Assembly: GCA_020746875.1 (NCBI GenBank)
Contig: JAGTJL010000014.1
Span: 2,170,001 to 2,234,000, forward strand
Length of the DNA stretch: 64,000 nucleotides
Reading direction: 5' to 3'
Source of the DNA: Rhexocercosporidium sp. MPI-PUGE-AT-0058
Taxonomy: Eukaryota > Ascomycota > Leotiomycetes > Helotiales
Shown here: in pieces, positions 11,959-24,548 of the stretch
Layout of the letters: the number at the start of each line of letters is the position of its first letter
Numbering within the stretch: the first letter of the stretch is position 1
Notes under the pieces: model-generated
Databases searched by the model: none
Seen by the model: only the letters and a program-made list of their open reading frames with translations
Told to the model about the DNA's origin: nothing
Translations under genes and position numbers: made by a program

Positions 11959-13817
11959 TTAATCAGTAGTTTATTTAAAGTATTATAAAACGGCAAAGTT
12001 ATAACACCGAAGAGTTGAAATCGCAAATAGCGCAAGAAGTCAAAATCTTAACGCTTTAGCTTTACTTTTATATTTAAATTAATTAAAAAAGAGAATCTTC
12101 TTAGCTTTTAAACGTTATAAAAAGCCGAGCGTCTCGACGATATTATTAAATACTAACCTTAATATAATAATTACTCTTCGATAACTATTAAATTAATATA
12201 AACCCTCTTAATACAAGACTTCATTTTCGTAGACCTATTAAAATTATACTAAAACGGCACTATTACGGAAATCATATTAAAAGTAAAAGAACTAATTCCG
12301 GCAAATAATAAAGAAAAGAACGAGATAAATACTATACCTTAAGCTTTAAAGACTTAGTCGATAAACGAATTCCCCGTAGATTTAATAAAATACTTAAAAG
12401 ACTTTTATAAAAACCTTTATAATAAATAAGTTAAAGGAGAATTCCTTTTCCAAGACTTTTACGAATTCTTTAACAAATAAACAGTCGATTAACTCAGAAT
12501 AATTAATAAATAAAAGAGACTTTATTTTTATAACGCTCTTAAATTTTATAAAATCTACGTCGAACAGTTAAAAAAAATAAAGACCGTTAAAGCGCTATAC
12601 GTAACACTTTAAGCACTATATAATAAATAACCGCAAGACCAGCTTCGAGACCAAGCTCGATTATATCCTAAATTTATACCGGAATATATACAAAACGAGC
12701 TACGGCCATAAGACGAGTAAATTAAGAGTTTTAAGTTAATATAACTAACTCTATAAACGCCAAAAGTCAGGATATTAACTTTAAGTTAAAAGACGTATAT
12801 ATTATAAAATACTTAAGACGTTACGACTTTATAATATATTATAATAACTAATACGAAAGAGGATTTATATAACGTAACTCTTTTAATACTTATAAAAGTA
12901 AAGAAAGAATCGTTATTTCTTACCTTTAGCCTTATAAAAGGTTTACTTTAATAAAAACTAAATAATACTCTACTTTTAAACTTAATCCTGGCACTTCTAC
13001 TTATTTTAAGAGATAAATTAATATTATTATTTAAAATAACCTTAGAACTAATAAGTAATAATAAGGATTCGGACCTCCTTTCTTAATTTATTATAAAATC
13101 TCTTTTAAAATCCTAAACTAAATCTTTAGCGACGCTATTAAAAATATATATTAAAAAGCTTTAATATAATAAGACAAAGGACTACTTAAACGAGAAGTTA
13201 TATATTCTTATTAACTTTTACTAACGCGTTAAAGTTTTTAAAATAATTTGAAAAAGAGCTTTTCCTTTTATAATACGAAATAAGGCGAGCACGTATTATT
13301 ATTATTATTTATAAAATAAAAGATATACATTTAATTAATTAATATAAGCTACGCGTAATTATTTTAAGACGGAAGAGCGAGCTCAGCGGTTCCTTAATTA
13401 ATAGTTTAATCTTAAATTTGAAGATTTCCAGAAAACTAATCGTTAACGCGGCAAGTTAATATTAACTTAATTAAAGAACTTCGCTAAGGAATTATAATAT
13501 ATATAATTAAGTCTTAAGAATAAGTATATATAAAATAATTAAACGCTACGTAATAAAATAATTTAAAGAATATTAAGTAATCCTTTTTTTAAAATAATAC
13601 TTTTTAACGCGCCTTTAACTTTCTTTATTTTTATAAACAGTTTACGGAACGCGGTTAGCGTAAAAGTAACGTATAACTTAAATTAACGTTATAAGCACTT
13701 TAAAACAAGCCTAAATCGATATAAAAACTATATCGTAAAAAGTAACGCGTATTACTTAAATTAAAAGATTAAATACTTATCCGGAAATAAACGCGGAAAT
13801 AAATTTAAGCCAAAACC

Positions 13818-13876
13818 TAGCTATTTCGGCTATATTATTTATAAGAAATTAAATTACTATAATAGCCGCTATATAA
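13818..13876 (+). pseudogene. Copia Gag zinc-knuckle remnant
   Basis: The translation YFGYIIYKKLNYYNSRYINE matches the fungal copia pattern CFxCxxxGCWSxRHT if each Tyr is restored to Cys, a change explained by G-to-A on TGT/TGC. This sets element B as Ty1/copia in plus orientation. It is not coding. Confidence 0.7.
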
Positions 13877-15889
13877 ACGAAAAGAGAGCTACCTTTAAAG
13901 CAAAATACTTCGTAGATCGGAAGGCAAAAGGCTTTAAAGCTAATAATTCCTTTTTTAAAATATATTTAATATATATAAAAAAGAACGATTTCGATTTAAA
14001 TAAGATTTAGACCTCTTTTAAAGATTATAATAATTATTATAAGCTAAAATCGTCGTCGGAAGTCGATTTTATTATTAATTCGGACGACTTAAACGTGAGT
14101 AAAAAGAGCGACGGCTTAGCACTTTATATAATTATATTTATAATAATTAAAAAGAAATATAACGCACGAGAAGTGCTTTAGTAACTTAAGGAGCGAAAGG
14201 TAATTCATATTTTAAAAGCTATAATTATAAAACCTATTACTTCCGAGGCATATATAATACAATAAACTAATAGATTCTTTTAAGGTTTATTAATTAATAC
14301 GGAAGCGTTTAATAAGAACACCGGCGGCATTAACTAGCTACGAGCGTTATAATAAATTTAAAATATTAAATTTAATATAAGTTAAGTAAAAACGAGTCGG
14401 ATTATATTCAATGCCGGTTCGAGACCTTTCTTTAAAGTTATAATAATTAATACTTTTATTAATAAGATGGAATTCATAATCGTAAACGCGGACATACCGT
14501 TCTTAATTTATTTATAATAACTAAATAAGCTTAATATATAATATAATAACTTTTATAACGTATTAATTTAAAGTAAGAAAAGATATTTAATTATTCAAAA
14601 GAAAGGTTACGCGTGGCTTCTTCTAAATCGCTATAATTAACTTCTTGACTTTTTAATAAAAATAATTAATACGTATTACTTTATAAAAACGGAAATTAAA
14701 CGACTTCATAAGCGGTTTAATTATTTTACGATAACGCGTTTAAAGCTTTTATTAAACTAAGCCGGCTATAATCCCGATTCCGAAATAATAAAGAAGGTCA
14801 AGGAGCTATATAAGTATTACTAAAAGCATAAAAAAGCTTTATAAAAGTTCAGATTTAAGCTAAAAGACGACGTTAACTTTAATTATATAATTTACGTTAA
14901 TATAATCTAACTAAAAATTAAACAAGTCCTTTATATAATCGACGAAAGCACGGGGTTTAATTAAGCAAAACTACTCCAAAAAGCCACTAAATCAACTATA
15001 GCTCGGTTTATATTTAACGCACTTAAATCGGCATAAATAAACACTTACCTCGGCCTTCTTAATTACGTAATTTACGACTACAGGACTAATTTTAACTTAA
15101 AAGAATTTAAGAGCTCTTTAAAATTAATAAAAACGACGCTAAAACTCGTATTTATAAAAGTATATTACTTTATTAAAAAAGTAAAATAATTCCACCGCCC
15201 TCTTCGTCGAGCGTACGAAATCGTTACGAAAGAGTACTTAAAATTAAGCGACGAAAACAAATTATAAATAGTTATAAAAGCAATTAATAATACAATAAGT
15301 CCTTAAGGCCTTATCTTTATATTACTTGTTTTTAGCGCTTATTTTAAATTAACCGAAATAAACTTATTAAATCCGTTTATTAAGTAACGCGCTATTATTA
15401 TTAAAAAAGCTATAAAAGAAATTCGTAAGATTTAGGCTAATCGACAAATAAATAACGCGCTAAGGACGTATAACAGTCTTATAATAACTTATATATATAA
15501 CCTCCGAATTAAAAATTAAGTTATAATATAAAAGGAAAAGAAGAAGTAAAAAAGCCCGTATAATTTCTTAAGAATAAAAAGAAAGACGTATAAAATTAAA
15601 ATAAACGATAATAAAATCAGAACTTTTAAATTAACCTTTATACGTTTATTTAAAATAAATACACTAAACGTTAAACCTTAAAAAGAAAATTTACTAAAAG
15701 AATCCCGTAAGCCGAGATTACGAGTCAATAACTTATTTAAAACGATACTAAAAACCTACCGAATCGTAATTAAATTACTTTTTATATAATTAATTTTAAG
15801 AATTTAAGTATTTAATAACGATTCTAATATAAAAGCGTTTCTTATAAAGAAGGAGATTAAAGACCGAGAGCTTGCTATTAAATTACGAG

Positions 15890-16430
15890 CTAAAGGCAAA
15901 ATTAAGACGTTAAGTCTATTATTTTAATAATCCCGAAGGATAAAATATAAAGTACTTATAAAAAAAGGTATCTTTATATTAATCGATCAAAGCGACTTAC
16001 GACTTAAAGGCTACCGAATATTTAAGTCACGTATAATAAATAAAATTAAAAATAAGAAGATTCTTATATTATAAGAGAAGTTAAAGCTAATAATTATATA
16101 CTTTAATAATAAAGAGAAGAAAGATATTTTAATATAATTATTAATAATTTAATAAATTAATTAACGATTCTTTATTTACTTAACAGCTTTTATTAAAATA
16201 TTAAGATAGACGAAAAATAATACTAAATCGACCCTAACGATCCGTAATATTACTTAAGCATATATATAAGCTAATATTAAGCTCTTTCAGAAGATTTTTA
16301 CGTGGCTACTAATAGAAATTATAAACAAGTTTCCTTATAAAATAATATTTATAATAATACTCCCGTTATATAATATTCCGGAATTAAAGAACTATTAATT
16401 TAATACGTATTATAAATATTATTAAGAGAA
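15890..16430 (+). pseudogene. Copia reverse transcriptase remnant of element B
   Basis: The plus-strand translation shows the order expected of copia polymerase: a KGYRIFKSR segment (VKSRLVARG-like), a TQS-to-IQS region, a RFFIYLTAFI block, DI/NITQAYIQ, then PLYNIPELKNY (PLYGVPEAGNHW-like). Stops occur where Trp and Gln codons are expected. It is not functional. Confidence 0.7.
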
Positions 16431-18530
16431 CCTATAAATAAAAACCTTTACGTTTGACTTCTGTCTATTAATATTTACGTAATAAAACCCTTATTTTAGA
16501 CTAATTAAAATATAAACGAACGATACTTTTATTTTAAAAGATAGCGAGTTTTTAAAAATAGAATAAGAATAAATTATAAAAGCCGGTTTCCTAATTAAGC
16601 CGATATAAGTCTTTAACCCCTCCGAATCGGTCACGTTTAATAGCTATATTATTATTATAAAGGAAAACGATTTTTATATATTTTAAAAAAGACAAGAAGT
16701 AAGATTAAAAGTCGTTAACGTTAAATAAAAAGATTATAAGGAGGCCTACTGGAAATAACGCGCTCGCGGAGCATATATTACGACGATATATTAACTAGAG
16801 GCTACGTTTAATTTCTTTGTCGCGATATAATATTAAAATCCGTTTATAAAAGAAGCTAAAGTCTTAAATCTACGTTTTTAATAACAAATAATTAATTAAA
16901 AGAGAAGCCTACGGTATATACTCATCGATTTACGGTCTATTAAGGTATACGCCTTTATTAACGGCTTCTTTATTAATAACAAAAACTTAAGCTTATAAAT
17001 CGGGTTTTTAATATTAATTAATATTAAAACAGAAAAGAATTTAGAATTTATATTTTATAATAATATTATTTACGTTAGCTTAACGAAGTATAAGAGGGTA
17101 ATACGTATTATTTTTGCTTTTAAGCTTTACGTTATAATAATAAGTATTAATATATTTGTTTTTATATTAACTACCGTTATTATAATAATTAATAAGCTCG
17201 GCCTTCCACGCCTCCTTACCGTCGTCTATATAAACTCTTTTTCGTTATATAAATATATTATTAAACTCGGCATAACGAAAAAAAAACGTTTAATAATTAA
17301 TATAATAGCCATTCGACAGTTATATAAACGCAAAGAGTTGACGGAAATGAAATAAATTAATAGAGCTCGCAATCCTGCTAATATAATAATTAAAGTAAAT
17401 CTAAACAAGGCTCTTTAAGAGTTAATTAATTTAAATTTTTTTATTATTAAAATAAAAAGTTAAATTTAAAAGCTAACCGGAAGCGATTCAGACTAGTTTT
17501 AGTATTATTTTAAAAAGTAATAATTTTTTTTTAACTTTTAATTTCTTTTATATACTTACGCTTTTTTTATATTATATTTTATATTACTTTTAATTTATAA
17601 AATAAAGAATAGTAATTAAATTCTTTATTTACTTTTTAATTTAAAGTATTAATAAGCGGTCTTATAACGATATTCTAATAAGGACTTAGCTGCCGGTTTC
17701 ATTATAAGAGGCTATTCTTATATAAAAGTATGAAAAAAGCATTATTATAAAAAGCTAATTATAAAGCTAATCTAAAATAAAGCTTTTAAAACGACAAGCG
17801 GCGAAAACGACGGCGCTTAGCGCGAATAATTTCTTACTTAGCCGTAAGCTTATTATCTTTCTCTTCCGCCTTATCCTTATTTCCTCCCGTATTAAAATCT
17901 CTTTAATAACGCTTTTTCGCCGCTCTTATCGCCGTATAGCAAGAGAACTCTAATAAGGCCTTTAAGCGTTAATATTAATTAAATATTAAGCTAAAATCAA
18001 AAGTATTTATATTAACGTTATTTAATAAGTTAAATACCTTTTTACGAAAAGCACGAGTCTTCTTTAGCAACGCTATTAACGCCTTCTTCTCGGTCTTTAG
18101 CGCCTCCGCTAAGATAATTAAGTAAACGGAATCGATTTCGGTCGCAGCGGCGATTATAACAGCCTTATCTTTTGCTACTATAGCAGTAAAGAGGGCAGAG
18201 AACTCCTTATCTACGTATTAAAAGAATTAAGTTATATATTAAATATAAAGCCTTTATAGATTATTTCCAAAAGTTAATTTTAAGATTTTATAATTTATAA
18301 AAACATAAGAAGTCTTTTATTTTATATAATAAGCGCATTTCTTCCTCTTCTTATTATGAAAAAAGCAATTATATAACGGAATCGTCGCCATAAAGCAGGC
18401 GTAGCGAAGGCAATACACACGGTAAGCAGCCCGGAGGGCATCGGCAAAAACGGGAATTAATACTATATCACTCGTTAACATCTGAATTACTACCGGATCG
18501 ACACCGAATCGATCTTGAATTAATAATAAC

Positions 18531-18691
<161 letters not shown>

Positions 18692-19012
18692 ATCTATAAA
18701 ATCTATCAGCACTTCGTTCTTATATAAATCGATAATTCAAGGGTATAGACTTTATTAATATAATTACTTAAGAGATTAAGTCGATTCCTAAGGGAGATTT
18801 CTCCTTATACTTATAATTAATCGATAATAGCAAGCACTTTAATAGCTAGCCGAGCTCCTCACTTAGCCACCTATTATTTATTAATAGAGTTCGGCTCTTT
18901 TATTCCACTGCTACAGCCTCTTTCCTTAATATATTCTATTCCCTATTTCTTTATATACTTTTCTCTTTTATATTTATAACTTTTATTATCTTTTTAAAAG
19001 AAGTTTTATTTA

Positions 19013-19219
19013 TATTAATCTATAAGGATTCTTATCGATATGGAACTTTAACTTAAGGCCGAAACGGTAGGGTTTCGGTGAGGTTCTGGACCGGTATATA
19101 AGGAGCTTTACTTTTATCTTAAAAAAACACACTTTATAACGCTTTTAAAATTACTTAATAATATCGATATTTATTTAAGTGACTTTATTATTATATGTCC
19201 CGGTACAGTTACACCGACA
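19013..19219 (+). repeat. Right LTR of copia element B
   Basis: 207 bases pairing with 11752-11958. Its inner end starts TATTAATCTATAAGG (decayed), while its outer end GTTACACCGACA is intact. Confidence 0.88.
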
Positions 19220-19224
19220 CTTAC

Positions 19225-19298
19225 TTTTTTAAGCTTATAATCCTGAGTATTACGCTGTCCCGGGGTCCAGTATTACGGGACGCGGGGCGTTCGTAACA
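19225..19298 (-). repeat. Right LTR of gypsy element A, second part
   Basis: It continues the LTR interrupted at 11751 and ends GCGTTCGTAACA. It is nearly free of RIP changes compared with 5100-5173 of the left LTR. Confidence 0.88.
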
Positions 19299-19638
19299 CC
19301 GAAGCTGGAAATGAGGTTCTGGAAGCTCTAAACCGTTATAGTTATAATTCCTATTAAGAACCGAACTTCGTATAACTTTACTTTATGATTGATATTAACC
19401 GACGAAGCTTATACGCACAGTACCAGCCGAATAAGGAACGTTACAGTAAGACGTATTTAATTAAGTAATTAAAGTGCGCTCGCGAGTTGATTTTAAAAGC
19501 TTTCTTTTATTAAAGAGCTTCTCGGTCTTTAATTATAAGGTAGGCTTTATAGTCTTACGTATATAAGTTATTTTAGTTAAGCTGTAAATCGGTTATTAAC
19601 TTTAACGTGAGCTTAAGGTGGTAATACCGAAAATACTA
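19299..19638. other. Right arm of the long inverted repeat and AT-rich flank
   Basis: The first 40 or so bases mirror 3879-3920 and so continue the inverted-repeat arm broken by element A. The rest is moderately AT-rich with no gene that I can see. Confidence 0.6.
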
Positions 19639-20393
19639 ACGTCTTACCCTACCATTTCGCCCACCCTTTTGCACCAAAAATAGCGATTTTGAAGTGTTAA
19701 TATCTTTATAACTAATTGATAAAAATTTATAATTTTTTATATTCGCATTTATTAGACCTTTTTAACTAAGTTTGTAAAGCTAATTGCAATTCGGATTATA
19801 ACTTATTACGTAATCTTAAAATTACTTTTTTATATATAAAAAACGCCAAAAAATACTTATTAATAACTTCTTTAATAATGAATATTATTTTATAAAAATT
19901 GAAATATATGAAGACCGTATATAAAAATTAAGATTTTTAAAAAATTAAAGTAGTTATATTAGTAGTTGTGTTTTAATTAAGTAATTAATTTCTCTTATAC
20001 AAATTATTTGTATAATGCTTTATACTTTACTTAATTATAAGATTATTATTAATAGAATTAATTTAAAACTTAAGAATCTTAAATAAGATATATAATACAC
20101 CTTAAGTAAAAGTTTTAAGGTTTTATATTAATAGTTATAGAAGTTATTAAGAAAATATAAAAAACTAAATTTATACTAAATTTGTATAAGAGAAATTTCT
20201 TAGACCTTTAAATACTTAGTTTCTAATATTACGTAATACAAAATAAATATCCTTATAAAATATAAAATATCTTATAAAAAGTATTATTAATTCTTAGTTT
20301 TAGCTTATTCTATTAATAAACCATAGAAATATTAATTATTAAAAGTAGTGAGTTTTAGTGTAGAAGAGGTGGCGGAATGGTGGGGTGGGACGT
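19639..20393. mobile_element. TIR element with TA duplication at the edge of the AT-rich block
   Basis: The left end ACGTCTTACCCTACCATTTC and the right end, its inverse GAATGGTGGGGTGGGACGT, form inverted repeats of about 50 bases with some mismatches. TA flanks both sides (19637-19638, 20394-20395). It is 755 bases long with no coding frame. The ACGTC terminus and TA target resemble those at 1720 and 46056, suggesting a related Tc1/mariner-type superfamily, but the rest of the ends differ. Confidence 0.75.
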
Positions 20394-21251
20394 TATGTGA
20401 CTTCTTTTGGTACAGGTAGTCATTCGCGAAACTATTGATATGTGGGGATAGGGATGACGAGAATTAGGGAGGAAAGAAAGGGGCACTCTAGGGCAATACT
20501 ACAAAAATCTAATCAAATTGCAAACATTACATGCTTAAGAAGGAAAGGAAAATCTGACCCCTTTTTAATCCTACGGGTTCAACCTCCCACCTGTTTTTGA
20601 AGGCCGCTTATCCCCGGTCGAAAGTGATTATTATATTAATTATATCGCTTCTTACTTATTGATCTGTGCATACTGACCTAGTTAGAAAATAATTCCAATT
20701 TAGTCTTATTAAGCTTCCGACCAATTTAACACAATCTATTGGGACTCTGGGACCAACCAGCCAGTAACAACAGGCAAGGGTTTGGGGCATGCGCAGTAGG
20801 AGGGGAAATCAGTCCAATTGATCGCTGTACATAAGGAATCTAAAACTTCTGCGAGTCCTCAAGAAGGTCTGTAGGTGAGACGTGTCTCCCTCTTAGGGTG
20901 TTTCGGATCTGGTGGTACAGTACGGTACAGCGTGGTCCTGGGCCAAGTGCAGCATTAGTTAAGCTTATGCTCCAGCGCAACAGGGCGTTTGTCCCGCACG
21001 CGACTAGTGCGGCTCTGCTCTTCCAAGAACCTTGGCTAGCTTTCCAGACCTAAATCCATCAACGAACCGAACTCGACGTGTACGACTTAGAGTGCTGTCC
21101 ATATCAAATCCTCGCGCTTGCATGTCGTCAAGCAAACTACGACGGTGGCCATATGCATGTGCCATAGATCTGTGGAGATTGGTGAAGGCCCGACTCAGCA
21201 CATAACAGCCTTCAGATATCGCGACTTGCAAGGACGAAGTTCCGACGAGTG
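20394..21251. other. Intergenic region upstream of the Zn2Cys6 regulator
   Basis: The composition returns to GC-balanced here. I find no convincing coding frame, tRNA or repeat. It should contain the promoter of the gene starting at 21252. Confidence 0.5.
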
Positions 21252-24200
21252 ATGTCGGCATTCCATAGCAGAAAGCGCGAGAAGGTCGTGTTGAGCTGCC
21301 TCTTCTGCCGAGGGCGCAAGTGAGTCCGCTTTCGTGATACAGTAGCCGCTCCGTTCGTTCCAATGATTGCTCTCGGCGTCGTTCCAATGTCTATACCGTG
21401 GCAGCGTACTTCGATTCGCTCATTTGACCATTAGATGCTAATTGGGACTGTTGCAGACTTCGTTGTGATAGACAATCCCCTTGTAGTGTCTGTGCCAAAC
21501 GTGGCAAGTCTGCAGAATGCATATACACCTGCTCGGAGCAGGAGCGGAAGGAAGCCATCGACTACAGACCTCATACCAGACAAGCGAGACAAAGAGCCGC
21601 CCGCCTCGAAAAACTTGTTACTCAGATGAGGGACGAAATGGGAGTCAATGAACAGAGCTCGAAATTCGGGTAGGTGCTTGGGGTGGCGAGCAGCAGGGTC
21701 ATTATATGAACGTCCCAATATGGCTCGCGACTTTGTTCGAAACCAACTTTTCCCCCTTTCCTTCGATTGTCCGGACCTGCTCGAGGTTTCTTCCAAGCAA
21801 ACCAATACTGACTTCCACGTTATCTAGATCGGATCGCACAACCCTATTGAACCAACCCTCTGACGACTTTTTACCAACTACTGCTCCATACGATGGATAT
21901 GTGGCAGATAGCGTGGGAAGACTGAGTCTTTCCGAAGATAATGTTGTAACGTATGTTGGCAGCACACATTGTAAGTACTTGGGAACTCAAGAACAATATT
22001 CTCAGAGTGTGTCAAAGTGTCTTTTGAATTCTACCGAGGGCACAGTTTTGATTGAGCAACTGTTGACCTTCATGCCATATAGGGGGCACTATTCTCGAGG
22101 AGATCCAGAGGCTCAAGGACAATCTATCCGATGACTTGACGGATGCTACGAGAACCCGAGAATCGACAGTTTTTGACGACGATTTCATAGCTGGATCACC
22201 AGTCACAAGGATCTCGCTTCTTTCATGTTATCCTTCCCTCCCCAGAGAACAGATACTAGCCACGTTACCTCCCAGGAAGGTTGTCGATCGGCATGTTTCT
22301 CACTTCTTTAATAATTTTGATTTTGCTTCGTCCATTCTGCACCGGGATAAATTCCTTTCAGAATATTCAAAATTCTGGGAGAACCCCTCAACTGCGTACG
22401 TTCAAATCCCACCCTTGTGTTGCCATGCTCTTGGGATACGAGGAGAGCCTCTGCTTTTTCCTTGCACCTTTTGAAGCTTCGAGAAAAAACGCATACTGAT
22501 TCAAAACAGCCCCATCATGTGGGTAGGACTCTTGTTCAGTGTAATGAGTATCTCTGCATTTCTTAATCAGCAAGATGTCAGGGTGGAATCCCAGGAAATA
22601 CTGCAGACTTATCGAACTCTTACCATCCGTATGTATCAGAACCCCCTCCCCCTTTCCCCCACCAAAATTTGCCCTTTCTGAATGTTCCCAAATTCCCTGG
22701 ATACATTGTCTCATTTCTTCTCCAAAGCACTTTCCTTGAGCCAACTGCTGACTTCCCCAGACTGTTTGGTTGCAGGAAATTACCTGCAACCGAGTCGGTA
22801 CACCATTGAGACGTTGACTCTGCACTTCGCCGTTGACCAAAACATGAATCCTGACGCAAGCATCAACAATTGGACTTTGATTGGTGTTATCATTAGACTC
22901 GCATTACGTACAGGTCTGCATCGCGATCCTTCTCATTGGCCAAATATTCGCCCATTGGAAGCAGAATTCCGCAGACGCCTCTGGATCACCCTATACCACA
23001 TGGATTTTTTTACAAGTACACAAGTCGGACTGCCACGGATCATCAAAGACTCTCAATGCGATGTCAGCCCACCAGCCAATTTGATCGACGAGGATCTCAG
23101 TTTCGAGCATGATGAAATGCCTATCGCAAGGCCACTGACTGAAGTAGGTGATTTCCTGGATCTCCCCACCTTAGTATCCCTATTCCCGAATCCCAAAACC
23201 AGCTCCCTCCTTGCACATTTCCGTATCGGTCGTGACTCTTTAAGAGGTTACACTATTGACCTATCAATCTCTCCAGTCTACTCCCATGTCACACATTATT
23301 CAGAGGCAAACCATCATTCGGGTTGCAGCTGAGATTTATGACGCCACCGAGGCTGGGCCACCATCGACAACAACCATTGCTACGCTCGATGCCAAACTCA
23401 CCAAGGCTATTAATTCTATACCTGAGAAGTCAAAGTACCCAGCGCTAGAAACAGGAATTGCGGACAACCCGTACGTCACCACGAGCACTCACTCTCCTTT
23501 AGCGCTGTCTTGGGGCTTGGACTAGCCTGAATTGGAATTGTACGAGCATGCTAACCCCGATACCTTGATCAACAGCGTTACGATCCTGCATCGAATCTTC
23601 ATAGATATCCTCATACACAAGGCCGTCTATCTTCTTCATCGACGAACTTTCATGAAAGGGTTTGAGGAACAGGAAACAACGATGTCGGGCAAGCTTTGCA
23701 TGTCAGCCGCCTTGGCAATCCTTGATCATCAACGAAGAATAGCTGAAGAATCTGAGCCTGGAGGTATAATGTTTGGCATTCGTTGGAGGGTAGCTTCGTC
23801 GCTTAACCACGAGTTTCTACAAGCCACGATGATGCTCTGTTTTGCTCTGAACAAGTTCCAAGGACACACTGCCTTTCCTAGGCGAGACGAAATCTTGAGT
23901 GCCTTGAAAATCGCCAAACCCCTATGGGAGGGTCAGGCTAATCGGTCCGTGGAGGCTCGTAAAGCAGAGATGGCTATTGCAGCTGTGCTCGAGCAAGACC
24001 TCATCAAAACACCCTTACCGACTTTGACTGGTTTGGGTACTGAACCGGAACTTGTACAGGCACAAGATCGATTTGAATTGGAGTCGCACCAGACCGCTCC
24101 TGGGCCAGGCATCGTACCTTCGCCGGGGACATCAAAAAACTTGGACAACCTGGCGGGTTTCTTCGACACAATGCAGGGGAACTATCTCGTGGACTTCGAT

Positions 24201-24305
24201 TTGGACGCACCATTCTGTGCCAATAATGATATGGCAGCTTTCGGAAGCTTGTGGCATGATTTCACAAATGGGACTGCAGAGGATAATCTGGCGCCGATGT
24301 ACTAA
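21252..24305 (+). CDS. Zn2Cys6 fungal transcription factor at the cluster edge
   Basis: Eight exons are proposed: 21252-21319, 21457-21669, 21828-21970, 22083-22395, 22510-22628, 22761-23143, 23277-23474 and 23526-24305. They sum to 2217 nt, or 738 residues. The zinc cluster is split by intron 1: C16-x2-C19-x6-C26-x5-C32-x2-C35-x8-C44, with the usual RGRKLRCD run. A basic, coiled-coil-like linker follows (residues about 56-80). A Fungal_trans middle region comes next, including APIMWVGLLFSVM, LRTGLHRDPSHWPNI and FRRRLWITLYHMDFF. The C-terminus is acidic and Phe/Asn-rich, like an activation domain. The junction at 23474/23526 uses a weak GTCACC donor and is the least certain. The gene converges on the P450, leaving 243 bases between them. 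It probably acts in the nucleus as a pathway-specific or edge regulator; its targets are unknown. Confidence 0.88.
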
Positions 24306-24548
24306 GGTGCGTTTCATGATTCAATTAAATAAAGGCGAATCCAACCCAATGGTCTGCATCAAAAGTCTCGTGTCACCTAGTATGTGATCAGAGTTGACCA
24401 TTGCCGGAGAAAACATTGGGATCGACAACAGATCCGAAACACGAAAGGGCAACCCAGTTTCTTGTCATCCCCGCGCGGTGCTATTGCATCTATGAACTCT
24501 GTAGTTTGGCAGAGACATGTGATTCAACACAGCGTGTGATAGGTATAC

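Noticed and set aside
21004..22206. Several overlapping minus-strand open frames under the regulator at 21252
   Set aside because: They lack family resemblance, while the plus strand gives a full zinc cluster and Fungal_trans domain with in-frame introns.
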